Both the position numbers and the translations under genes were made by a program. The notes under the pieces are model-generated. The model had not been told where the DNA came from, made no database searches, and worked only from the letters and a program-made list of their open reading frames with translations. Below are positions 34,334 to 47,600 of a stretch of 64,000 nucleotides of DNA, in pieces. The first letter of the stretch is position 1. Every line of letters begins with the position of its first letter. This stretch comes from Cycas panzhihuaensis (lineage: Eukaryota; Cycadophyta), in assembly GCA_023213395.1 (NCBI GenBank), contig CM041465.1, forward strand, positions 236,599,741-236,663,740, written 5' to 3'.

Positions 34334-37300
34334 CCTTTATAATAAGTTGACCTTAAATAGGCAAGACAAACCCCTTTACACAAAATACCATTGGTAAGAA
34401 AAATAACCTCAATTTCTATTAATAAACATAAGTGGCTTGTGCATAAGGGTTAATGTCTAATATTAATTATCAAGGTCTCTTTATCATATGTGCTAGCTTA
34501 ACCATTTTTTCTTAATGAAGAGTGGTCATTAATAAAAATAGTCACAATGATTTTCTTGGTTCCTTTATACTCAAAATATTTAAATACTTTAGAATCTATA
34601 TTCATAATGACATAGTCTTTTGGAATACTAAATAATAATTTGTAATTTTATATATAGATTTTTAACCTTTTAATTTTTAATATTCTCTCATGAAATATTT
34701 ATAATTAATATTTTAATTTGAATACTATAAATATAGGACTTGATCCATTAACCTAATTAAGAATAAGGGCCCTCAAAAGAATTAAATAATGACCTAATTG
34801 AGAATAGTATTAAATGAATTTATTATTTCTTTATGATGTAAAACTAATATTAAGAAAAGGGATAAAAATATTAATTCAAGATATATGAATTGTTTTAATT
34901 TCACTAGTTTGAAGTATCCCAAGCATGAATAGTAGTGGTTAAAAGCTTTGGGGTTAAATTCCAAGGGTTTAATAATAATTGATGAAATTGTCTTAGATTA
35001 TGTTTTAATATAAGAGTATTAGGAGATAAGTTGACAATGGCTTGAGGATGAAATTTACAAGATTGAGGGTTAGTACAATTAATTGATGATAGTTATAAAA
35101 ACTAATCAACTTTATGGATATACAAATAAGGTAAATAATCATGCAAATTCATGCATACTATTACTTAGGTTGGTACTTACATATATTTTATTTAATTAAA
35201 GGTAAGAAATTATTGACATTGGCATTGGTTTGTTGTTCATTAGTATAAATGGTTTACTAAGGTAAAATTTGTATATCTTATAATATATTATCATATATTC
35301 ATTGGATTATGCATAATTGATATATCATTGATGATGAATGATTTCACAGAATATAATATAATATAATTATTAATAAAATATTAATTTAAAGTTTGTTGAA
35401 AATTTCACATTATTACTTTTAATGATCCTAATCAAGTTATGAGAAGTGTAGGGATTATTATTATTTTGGTTGGAGAATGATAATAATATAGTCATAAAAA
35501 TATAATAAATGTGAAATACTTGAGTGCTATGATGGACACAATTCTTATAGAAGAGATTATAAACTAGCAAGGATGCCAAATTAATAATTATATAAAGTAT
35601 AACTAAGAAGATCTTATAGTTACCTATTTAAGTTGAATAAGCTTTTAGAGAGGATATGCATGAGGAAGTTTTACAATAGTTTTTAATAGCATTTTATTAA
35701 TGGATGACAAAGAAAAGGAGAAATTTATTTAATGAATTAGAGATGATCAAAATATTAATAATAATTAAGCTTAACATAATAATATTACAATATATCAAGA
35801 CAAATATAAATAAGTAGTAGATAAAATTTTTGGAATATTTTATCAAAATTTGGGTAATTAAATGCTAATTATCCATTATAGAGGTAAAAAGGAAATTTTA
35901 ACATTTATGATAATTTTTTAGTACGTATTTTTCCTTTGTTATAAATATTTTTAGAGGGTAGTGGCCATGCTTCATTAATTTAGTGAGTGTATAAGAATTT
36001 GCTAATGAGAAAGATCATAATAAGATGAAAATAAATATAAAATCATGAGAGTGTAATAGAAAGAATTGAGAGATGGGAGAAGTAGAGGCATGACTATTAA
36101 TGACTACTGTCATAGTTTGGGAAGTCTCAATAAGAAGATGTATGAAGTATGTAGTAGAGAAATGCTTCTAAGGTAGTCATTCTTCACCTTAAAAGTTAAT
36201 TTTTTATTTGATAGAGTAGAAAAAAGTTTGGATAATCTCAAAATTTGCTCCACTTAATCTTAAAATTTTATATTAAGTTTGTTATTAATCACTATAGATA
36301 ATCCACTCCCCATAAGCTATATATGCTCATTAAAGACATATTCTTAATAACCTTTTATTTATAAATATGTATATAAGTGTTAAAAGATCATTGATTAAAA
36401 TTCTTGGTGGAATGAGTTTATTACCACTTCACAATAATATGCATTAGAATGGTGTTAATCGACAACAGAAAAATCAACTTGATATTATTATAATGATGCT
36501 AAAATTAAATTTACAAATGCATTTCAATTTTTAAACATTCACCAAACCACTTATTGTGATGAAAGTAGCTCTTTAGAATGACTAAGAATAATTATGTTTA
36601 GAATTGACTAAGTAGATATTCTAAATAAGAGGGATGAAGATTTTTATGGTTCTTAGGGTTTATGCTCAGGTAACTTAGGTACCACTAGGTGTATTGGAGG
36701 TTCTATGGGTAGATCTCATATTGGTTAGTTCATTATTAGAAGATGACACTATAATTGCAAAATGGATTCATAGTTTTAAGTTTGTTATGGTAAAGAGTTT
36801 TTTTTTTTTTTTCTTTATTTTAAAGATCCCTCTCTTATTTAAAAGCTCAAACTATCTCATGTTTAGTTTTGTGTGGAGTGCTTAAGGCATTGTATAACTT
36901 GTATGAAGGTCTATCATATAGTTTTAAGATACATTTCCTATGTTATTAGGTCCTCTTATTGTACTCGCCTCTCTACCTTTTGGTTTTCAAGATTATTATT
37001 TGTAAGTGTTTCTCTCATCTTATTTGATTTATACCTCCCTTCTCTTAGTTAAACTTTGGGAAGGTTCTTAGTTCATTTGGGGTGTTATTTCCTATTAGGG
37101 TTTATGTCCTTTAGCGTCTCTACTATATTAGAGTGGGTTTTGTTTTTATCTCTTCTTGTTCTTTGGATTGTTACCTTATGTGATCAAGTTGATCTCGAAT
37201 TCATGGCATTTAAGGGGTTATGATCTTCTTTGGCACCCCTGTGATGTTCTAAATTAGATTTCTTGAGTTGAATCCTTTGGGCAATTTTTGGTCCTCTCTT

Positions 37301-38030
37301 GAGTTATCCTATGTGGGGTTTGTAGGGTGCTTACTTCTAATTTTTTGGGTGGTATTTGTGATTATAGAAGGCTTTTGGCTAATAACTCTTAGTGGTGTTT
37401 GATAGTTTTGGTATGATATTGGTAATGAAAGTTAGTTGAGGTATTAATATTCAATGGCTTAATTGATTAGAGACATATAGTAAAAGAAAGTATTCTATAC
37501 TCTGGTTGAGGCACCTTTTGGTCTTATGAAACTCTTTATCTTTCATAGCTCAATATAGTGATGATATCATATATGATAGGTGTGAGACTAGCCCATTAGG
37601 GGTTATGGATTAGTGTAGGGCTTCTATTGCATGTAATATAGGTGAAAGAGGCCCATTATGAACCTAGTATTATAGTGTATATGGTTGAAGTTGCTTCCTA
37701 ATATCCCGTATGGGTGATTTTATTTAGATAATAGTTGCTTAGTATTAGATCAACGTAGATTCATTTTGATTAGAGTAGTTTGATATTATATGTGATTAGT
37801 GGGTTGGTGAAGGTTAGTAAGATCAGTAAGTTAGTATTGGTGGATTATGAGTGTTACATTCTAATGTAGATCAATAGTGCTATTAAACATAAAGGTTAAT
37901 TCCTTCTTGATCTATATTGTTTAGGAATATATGAGATTAACTAGTTGGCATAGGTAAACATGGATAGATAATGATTCTTTCTAAAGTAAAGAACATCAGG
38001 TTAATATGTTATTCCTTTGTATGTAGAGTA
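34334..38030. other. Unassigned AT-rich DNA
   Basis: No gene recognised on either strand. The first part is probably the remainder of the element D LTR. A T-run of about 14 lies near 36800. ORFs of 62-69 codons here lack any recognisable motif. Around 36700-37900 the plus strand is T/G-rich with many TAG/TGA, like decayed repeat sequence. Confidence 0.5.
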
Positions 38031-38450
38031 GCATGGTTAAAATCATATGAATTTGGAATTTGGTGGGTGTCCAATCTATTTCAAATTTACATGGTAATAG
38101 CATAGTATTATGATTAATTTAAGTAAAGGATTGATACATAAGCAATGTTTATTTCATAGTGTTGATGGTATTATGATTAGCATGGATATTTTAGAATTAT
38201 TGATTGACATTTATTAGTGTAGCATTGATGGTATCATGATCAATGCGAATATATTAGTGTTTTTTATTAGATTTGTTACTTTTTATTTAGACTAATATAG
38301 TTAATATCATATGAACTTGGCATTTGATGGATGACTAATCCATTCTAGATTTACATGATGGTAGTACATTATTGTGATTAGAAGAACTTAATGATTGTTG
38401 GGTAGATAATGTTTACTATTATGGTATAGTAATGACATTTTAGATAGAAA
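38030..38450. repeat. Imperfect direct repeat, offset about 260 bp
   Basis: The block around AAAATCATATGAATTTGG at 38048 recurs at about 38310 (AATATCATATGAACTTGG), with the following 100 bases alignable. A shorter echo, GTTGATGGTATTATGATTA and CATTGATGGTATCATGATCA, lies between them. The nature is unknown. Confidence 0.55.
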
Positions 38451-39689
38451 TTAACTTATATATGTCATAGTTTAGTGGATTGGTAATGTTTTTTTTTTAA
38501 TCTAAAGGCAACAATAGAAATAACAATTTTAAAGGAGAGGACGGGATTTCTATACAATTCCAAGGGGTTTAGAATTTTATGTTATGATTCGACTTTGGCT
38601 ACTTACACAATCTTGGTGTGCTTTATTACTAGAGTAGTTCCCAATAATTACTGGTGATTTATGGGTATTGATGTAGTGATATGTTAAGTCTTATTGATGG
38701 ATTAGTTTCCTTAGGTTTTGGTAGTCCTAGAGTCATCTTTTGGGGCTCTATAAATTTTATTTTAGGAGGATTTTTGGTGATGGGTAGCCCAATGGTTTAT
38801 TGGAGGTGATGTTAGATTAGTGAGAGTCTAGCTTATATGTGGGATTAATGTCCCCAATTCCTGGTGGTCTTTCTTTCTCTATTCATATCTAAAGTTTCAA
38901 CTTCTTACTTTAGGTTTACATGTCCCTAGTTCTTAGTGTTTGTAGAAGCTACCAATGCATATGATTAGCCATGAAGATCAAAGCTCCATAACAAAAGTTA
39001 GTTCTATATGGTGATTAGATAAGGCATTTTTGGACTTGTAATGTTACATGGTTGCTAGTGAAAGTAAGTAAGTCCTAATTCTTCACATGCTAGGGAGAGG
39101 ACATCATCATCATGCTTTCATGCCTTTTCCATAAATATTTTATGATTTAATAGGTTTTTGATGTCTCATTGTATCAACATGATAGTTTGTATTTGAAGAC
39201 CTAAGTTCTTAGGAGCCCTTGTGTGGTTAAACTACAATCTTATATTTATTCATCATAAGCTTCTTTGAGGGTCTTAGGGATGGTTATTATTAGTCCCCCA
39301 AAGTCTAGGTATGATCCTTAGGTAATTTTTAGTGAATTAGATTCCTAGATCTTGTGGTATCTTATGATAAAGGGTTAACTCTACTTTATAAGGATTTTAC
39401 TTGTTAAAAAAAAGAAATAAAAGAGGGATTCTAAATAGAAATCATAACTAACAAGAACTTGGATAAGAGAAGAAGGAAAAGAATCATAAATTATTTATGT
39501 CATTTGCTTATAAGAGTTGAAGCTCAGTTATGATATTATACTCCTAAAGGCATTGCTTCTATATTTGTTAGTACCTATATGCATAAGACAAAAAGAGACA
39601 AGCATGTAAAATAAAGTTTTCCTTTATTTAAATATTTTTAGATGTGATTTCCTACTAATATGGAAAGAAAATATTCTTGAATTAGTTAA

Positions 39690-39722
39690 ACACACACAGA
39701 CACACACACAGACACACACACA
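39690..39722. repeat. (AC)n microsatellite
   Basis: ACACACAC runs separated twice by AGAC. Confidence 0.9.
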
Positions 39723-40764
39723 TGTTGGTACAATAATTCTAAAAGTGAGACTATATAGTTTTAATTAATTAAAGTATAAATGTCTATAAAAGAGATAAAT
39801 AGGTAACATAAATAAGGCTTCTCTTAATTACATGTGGAGATGTTAATGCTATATTAGGATGCATTTAGCTTATAGATACAAAAGAATTCATAGCAGGATG
39901 ATTGCTACATAGTTACTGTAACAACTTCTTACATCTCCTAATCTAACTAAAGGAAAAGGATACTCCTATAAAAGAATGATTTCCTTATGAAAGGAAATTA
40001 CACTTTTATATCTCCATGTGAAAAGGTTACCACAACTACCTAAATGATCTTAAAAAGTGAAAAGAAAAGAGAGAAAACAAAAGAAGTCACTTAAGGGCTA
40101 TGGACTATGTAAGGACTCAATGACTCTCCTCCATAAATATATCTAAAGATATATAGAAGTGAAAATCTCAAGATTATAATCACCCAATGGAAGTCTCCAA
40201 CATGACATGTGTCATATATTTCTAATGTAATATCTTTCTCTTTCTAAACAAAGATGAAATGATGATTATATATATGTAAATGGATGTACTAATGGATTTT
40301 TTATAGGCCTATAATAGCTAAAATCTATCACTTTTAGATGTAGAAGCATATATAGCTGAAATGGGCTAAAAAATAAAGATTAAATCAAGTACCTAAACAT
40401 AACACCATTTTAACTAAACCATTGCTAATTTTTAAAATTCACTAAAATTGTACTTTATATAAGCAAAATAAACACAAACTTGATGTTTGATATCAATGTT
40501 ATGGTCCCTACTTTTCCATGGATATTGGCTACTAATATGAGCTATAAAATATATGAAATATATGAAATATGAGGATGGATTGATAATCACTTCAATGTGA
40601 TTTGGATTATATAATCAAATACAACCAGTAATCATTGTTATTAGTGTTGGTTAAATATTACAGATTGGCTACTAATATATTATAAGGGAGAAATACATGA
40701 TTATTAAGACATCCATCTATGGTTAAAGAAGACACAATATGACAAATATCTATATCTATATTTG

Positions 40765-40806
<42 letters not shown>

Positions 40807-40808
40807 TA
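40765..40808. repeat. (TA)n(CA)n compound microsatellite
   Basis: About eleven TA units followed directly by about a dozen CA units. Confidence 0.9.
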
Positions 40809-42269
40809 CATACATATATATGATAATGGGTTTAATAGGTCTCGACATTATACCTTAAATAAAAATGAAATAATTTAAATAGGTATGGATATGTCCCATT
40901 CTTGTAAGAAAATGTGAAATATAACTTCTCATCAAAATGATACGTGAATCATGACCTCAAGGTGATCATTTGATTTGTTTATATAATTAGTTAAGAGATA
41001 ACTTCATGAACAAGTGTTTAGAGCTAGACTACTAATAGGTTAAGAATGGTAATCCAATTCTATAGTCATTAAATTAATGAATTATGTGATTTATATCAAG
41101 TAAAGGATAGTATTTTACTTGATACATGAGTATAATCTTTGAAAATTACCAAGAAACAAATAACATGATTATAAATAAAAAAAGTAAAATATAAATGAAT
41201 TTTAATATAATAGATTATCATATCAATTAGTCTATTAAAATAATATAATATATTCAATTAACAACCTGAACCTCCTATACATTTTTAGGATGACAATGAT
41301 ATATGATATAAAAGATGAAGTTATTTAAGAGTAAGGGCCTATCTTCTTCATTCATTATGAAAATTTAAATATATTTGCTAAGATATAACTATAAAATAGT
41401 TTTAATTATTATCTAATTACCATAAATTGCTCTATGATCTACTAATCTACCTACCATAGTAATAATTATAAAATAGTGTAGTTTATTAACTACCATGTTA
41501 TAAAATTGTAAAACTATTTATTTTTTAATTACCTACATATTGAGATGCAAGAAATTACCCACACTATGATATATGAATAAGTTTCATATATACTAATAAA
41601 TGAACGATGATCAATTGTTATATCTAAACACATTGCTCCCCTTATACACATACTTTATATTAATTAATTTGGGTTAATTTTAGATTAGGAAATTCACCAA
41701 TCATTAAAAGTTTGGTTAAAAAATTCTAATTTACTTCTTTAAACTAGTTTTAAATATATTTTGAAGACTTAATTAAAAAGAACAAGTGAAGTAACAAAGG
41801 AAATTTAGTCACTAAGGAGTCAATTATTAATAGATCATATGATTAAGGGAACCTCACTTCCCTTGTACTACATGCCATTACTTATTACTCATTAGTATTA
41901 TTAGTTTTAGCTATTGCCATTTAGGTTAATTAGTTGTGATGTGATTCTTATCATTAGGTTAATGTCCTATATTTATTAACTGGATGAACTCTTATATTTT
42001 TATAAGGTAAAACACACCCTTAAAGCTTTTCTAGTCCAAAAAGAGCCTTCGAGGGTGAAAATCCTAAAATGTTTAACTCAATTATTATATATAAATGCAT
42101 TACTCTCCAGTAGTAACAAATGCTTAGAAGGGTCAATTATTAATAAATCATGTGATTGAGTCCTTGGCTCCCCTTATGCTACATGCTTTATTTCACTTAC
42201 ATCTCTCATTACTTACTACCTATTAGTACTATTAATGATGTGATATGATCTTAATCATTGAGTTAATAT

Positions 42270-42316
42270 CCCACATTCATTAGCTAGATGAACTCTCATA
42301 TGTTTATAAGGTAAAA
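42270..42316 (+). promoter_or_regulatory. snRNA-type promoter signature in a satellite unit (best example)
   Basis: ATCCCACATTC (9 of 11 to the plant snRNA upstream sequence element RTCCCACATCG) is followed after 24 bases by TTTATAA. In plants a USE-to-TATA gap near 24 bp marks RNA polymerase III snRNA genes, and about 34 bp marks polymerase II ones. Comparable pairs recur in most units, for example near 42890, 43205, 43985, 44300, 45205 and 45830. Confidence 0.45.
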
Positions 42317-43384
42317 CATACCCCTAAAACTTTGTTAATTTAGAAATAGCCTTTGAGGGTGAAAAAACTAAAATATGTGACTTGATTATTATATCTAAAC
42401 ATGTTGCTTCCTAATATTAACAAATGTTTAAAAAGTTTGATTATTTATGAATCATGTCATTAGGGGAACTTCACTCTCCCTGTGCTACACACCTTTACTT
42501 ACTACTTATTAGTATAATTAGTCTAAGCTATTACCACTTGAGTTAATTAAATGTGATGTGATTCCCATCATTAGGTTCACATTCTATATTCATTAGCTAG
42601 ATGAATTATCATATGTTTATAATCTAAAATATAGCCTTAAAGATTTGTTAATTTAAAAAGAGCCTTCAAGGGTAAAAAGCCTAAAAAGTATGACTCGATT
42701 ATTATATCTAAAAAAATTGTTCCCTTATATTAATAAATGGTTAGAAGAATTGATTATTGATGAATCATATAATTGAGGGTACCCCAATCCCCTTGTGTTA
42801 TATTCCATTACTTACTACTCATTAGTATTATCAACCCAAGTTGTTGCTACTTGGCTTAATTGTATGTGATGTAATCCCCATCACTGGGCTGATGTTCCAC
42901 ATTCATTTGTTAGATGAACACTTATATGTTTATAAGATAAAACACACCCATAAATATTTATTAAACTAGAAAGAGAATTTGAAGGTGAAAAGCTCAAAAA
43001 GTATGACTCAATTATTATATATAAACATATTACTCTCTGGTGCTACTAAATGCTTATTAAGGTTAACTCTTAATGAGTCTTGTGATTAAGAAAATTTCAC
43101 TTCCTTTGTGTTGCATGCTATTACTTACTACTCATTAGTACTATTAATCTAGCCTATCACCATTTAGGTTAATTACATGTGATGTGATCTTCATCATTAG
43201 GTTGATGTCCCACATTTATTAGTTAGATAAACTCTCATATGTTTATAAGGTTAAACACACCTATAAAGCTTTATTATTTTGAAAAGAGCCTTTTAGGCTA
43301 AAAATCTTGAAATATATAACTTGATTGTTATATCTAAATACATTACTCTGTTATACTAATAAATGCTTATAAAGGTTGATTATT

Positions 43385-43720
43385 GATAAATCATATGATC
43401 TAGGGAATCCCACTTCCCTTATGCTATACGCTATTACTTATTACTTATTAATACTATGAGTTTGGACTATTGCCACTTAGGTTAATTAGATATAATGTGA
43501 TCCCCATCATTGGGTTGATGCCTCATATTCATTGGTTAGATGAACTCTTATATGATAAATCATATGATCTAGGGAATCCCCTTCCCTTATACTATATGTT
43601 ATTACTTATTACTCATTAATACTATGATTTTGGACTATTGCCACTTAGGTTAATTAGATATAATGTGATCCAAATTATTGGGTTGATGTCTCATATTCAT
43701 TAGTTAGACGAACTCTTATA
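43385..43720 (+). repeat. 169-bp partial-unit duplication inside the satellite
   Basis: 43385-43553 and 43554-43720 are near-identical (over 90% by eye), starting GATAAATCATATGATCTAGG. They are much closer to each other than any two full units are, so this event is younger than the array. Confidence 0.8.
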
Positions 43721-46085
43721 TGTTTATAAGGTTAAATGCATCCCTAAAGCTTTTACTAATTTGGAAAGATCCTTCAACAGTGAAAAGCCTTAAATATGTG
43801 ACTCAATTATTATATCTAAACATCTTGATCCCTAATACTAATAAATGTCTAAAAGGTTTAATCATATGATTAAGAGAACCCCACTTCCCTTGTGCCACAT
43901 ACCATTACTTACTACCCATTAATACTATCAATCTAGGCTATTGCCACTTGGGTTAATTAGATATGATATGATCCTTATAATTAGGTTGATGTCCAACATT
44001 CACTAGCTAGATGAATTCTCATATGTTTATAAGGTAAAATATACCCATAAATCTTTTCTAATCTAAAAAGAGCTTTCAAGGATGAAAAACATGAAACATG
44101 TGACTCAATTATTATACCTAAATATATTTCTCCTTGATATTAATAAATACTTTAAAAAAGTAGATTATTAATCAATCATATAATTAAGAAAACCTCATTT
44201 CCCTTATGTTATACAACATTATTTACTACTTGTTAGTACTATTAGTATAGGCCATTGCTACTTGGGTTAATTAGATATGATGTGATCCTCCATTATTTGG
44301 GGGATATCCCACATTCATTAGCTAGATAAACTCTTATATATTTATAAGGTAAAATAGACCCATAAAACTTTATTAATCTAGAAACAACCATTGATGATAA
44401 AAAGTTTGAAATGTGTGACTTAATTATTATATCTAAACACATTTCTTCTTAGTATTGATAATTGCTTAAAGGGTTGATTATTGATGAATCATATAATTAA
44501 GGGAACCTTGCTCCTATAGTGCTATATTGCTATTACTTATTACTCATTAGTACTATTTGTCTATGTTGTTGCTACTTAGGTTGATTAGATGTGGTGTAAT
44601 CTCTATTATTGGGTTGATGTCTCATATTCATTAACTAGATGAACTCTCACATGTTCATAAGGTAAAATATATCTTAAAACTTTGCTAATATGGAAAGAGC
44701 CTTTGAGGGTGAAAATCCCAAAATATATGACTCGATTATTATATCTAAATATGTTGCTCTCCTATACTAACAAATACTTAAAAAGGTTGATTATTGATAA
44801 ATCATATGATTAAGATAACCTTACTTCCCTTATATTGTATGCTATTACTTACTAGTCATTATTACTTGGATTAATTAGATGTAATATAATCTTCATCATC
44901 TAGTTAATATTCCATATTCATTAGTTAGATAAACTCTCATATATTTATAAGGTAAAACAAATCCCTAAAGCTTTTTTAATTTAAAAAGAGTTTTTGAGGG
45001 TAAGAAACCCAAAGCGTGTGATTCAATTATAGTATCTAAATATATTGCTTCCTAGTACTAATAAATGATTAGAAGGGTTGATTATTAATGAATCATATGA
45101 TTAAGGGAACCCTATTCTCCTTATGTTATATGCCATTACTTATAACTCATTAATACTATTACTACTTGAGTTAATTAAATGTAATATGATCCTTATGATT
45201 GGGTTGATGTTCCACATTCATTAGTTGGATGAACTCTCATATATTTATAAGGTAAAACACACTCTTAAAGCTTTGTTAAACCCAAAAGAGCCTTCAAGTA
45301 TAAAAAACCTAAAATGTGTGACTTGATTATTATATGTAAACATATTACTTCTTAGTGGCAATAAATACTTAGAAGGGTTGATTATTGATTAATCATATGA
45401 TTAAGGGAACCTTACTTCTTTTCTACTACACACTATTACTTACTTATCATTAGTACTATTAGTTTGGTATGTTGCCACTTGGGTTAATTATATGTAATGT
45501 TATCCCCAGTATTAGGTTGATGTCTCATATTTATTAACTCGGTGAACTCTCACATGTTTATAAGATAAAGCACACACTTAAATCTTTGCTAATCTAAAAA
45601 GAGGCTTTGAAAGTGAAAATCCCAAAAGGTGTGACTTGATAGTTATATCTAAATGCATAGATTTAAGGCACTAATAAATTCTTAGAAGGGTTAATTACTG
45701 ATGAATCATATAATTGAGGGAACCCTACTCTCTTTATATTATATACTATTACTTACTATTAATTAGTATTACCAATCTTAGCCATTATCACTTGAGCTAA
45801 TTAGATATGATGTGATCTCCATCATTAGGTTGATGTCCCACATTCATTAACTGGATGAACTCTAATATATTTATAAAGTAAAACACACTCCTAAAGCTTT
45901 GCTAATTTGAAAATAGCCTTCAAGGGTAAAAAGCCTAAAATGTGTGACTCAATTATTATATTTAAACACATTGCTCATTAGTACTAATAAATACTTAAAA
46001 GGGTTGATTATTGATGAATCATATGATTGAGGGAACCTTGTTCCCTTTATGTTACACATCATTACTTACTAATCATATTTACCAC

Positions 46086-46545
<460 letters not shown>

Positions 46546-47600
46546 TTTCTATTATATAGCTTAGACCTCATTATAAACTCCTATAGTAAATATAATCTTA
46601 ACTATAATAATTCTTATACTTTAGAAAACTTAGGTCCTATCTTAGAATTCTTCATATAATCTCTCTTGCTTGTTGATGTTTCAATACTTATTTGATTAAT
46701 AATAGGGTGGTGGATCTTTATGGTTATAATATTAAGCAATATATCACCCATATTGACTTTTATTAGTTAGATACTGGCATACCCTTTGAAATGATTATCA
46801 TGGATGCTCTAAAAATTAGGAAACTTGTATATCCCCTTATGGGGACGAATGCTATATATAAGTATTAAGAGGAATGATTATACCTCAACTCAATCCCTTT
46901 GATAGAAATCTCCCACTTATCATCAACCTAGGCTAAAGAGATTAATAAATGGGGTAATAATCTATGGGAACAAATAGGGTTATTAGAATCAAACACATAT
47001 CTAATATAGAAATAGAAATAAAATAATATTAATTAAAAATTAAAATGACCTGAAATAAATAGTAGAAGGTGTGACCTATATTTTAAGAATCCTAGCTTAA
47101 TTACCCATGTCTTAATGATTAGCCTAGTCTAGTGGCAAGTTGTTGGGGAATAATGTCTAAGTAGTTTATACCCCCTTAAATTATCCACATCCAACTCATT
47201 TCATAATAGCCTTACAGAGGAAGTAGTGACAATCATCTCCTAGGATACAACATAATATATGCTTACTCTTTGATTCATTTGTAATTAACAGAGAGTATCC
47301 TATGTGTCCTAAGTATTGCAGCCCTATAGGAAGATATAAAGGAAAGTTTAGCACTAAAGAGCTAACACTAGCTTATACCTTTGCAAATACTATGTCCTAA
47401 AAAATAACTAGCTCCTCCTAAAGAGAAAGTATAGACTAGGGAAGAGAAGCATATAAAGAAAAATAAATAATACTATACTAAATAAGTAACCAATTAAAAT
47501 GGAACATATAATGTAAATAGAATTGAAAGAAAACAAGTAATGCATCTAGAAAAGAAAAAAAAAAGGACTTTTCATGTACTTATAACTAACTCTAATCTAA
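46546..47600. other. Unassigned AT-rich DNA
   Basis: No coding motif or repeat structure recognised on either strand. Confidence 0.5.

Larger units (their letters stand above)
38451..41599. other. Unassigned AT-rich DNA with microsatellites
   Basis: No coding signal. It contains an (AC)n run with AGAC interruptions at 39690-39722 and (TA)n followed by (CA)n at 40765-40808. Other parts are low-complexity AT-rich sequence. Confidence 0.5.
41600..46085 (+). repeat. Tandem satellite array, unit about 305 bp, about 14 units
   Basis: An anchor of the form ATTATTATATCTAAACA recurs near 41620, 42088, 42390, 42705, 43013, 43328, 43808, 44112, 44422, 44735, 45028, 45330, 45638 and 45955. Most steps are 293-317 bp. 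The first step is longer by about 160 bp (an insertion at about 41650-41800) and the 43328-43808 step is longer by a 169-bp duplication. Other conserved blocks per unit are TGAATCATATGATTAAGGG, CATTACTTACTACTCATTA, TTGCCACTTGGGTTAATTAG and ATGAACTCTCATATG before TTTATAAGG. Units are diverged (roughly 75-85% by eye) and AT-rich, so the array is old. No unit has an ORF of note. Confidence 0.92.

Noticed and set aside
35500-35580. Possible zinc-knuckle motif on the plus strand (CYDGHNSYRRDY)
   Set aside because: The Cys spacing does not fit CX2CX4HX4C, and nothing around it looks like gag or a MULE transposase.
41600-46085. CRISPR-like or gene-cluster interpretation of the regular repeats
   Set aside because: Units are about 305 bp and contiguous without unique spacers, and the surroundings are a plant repeat landscape.
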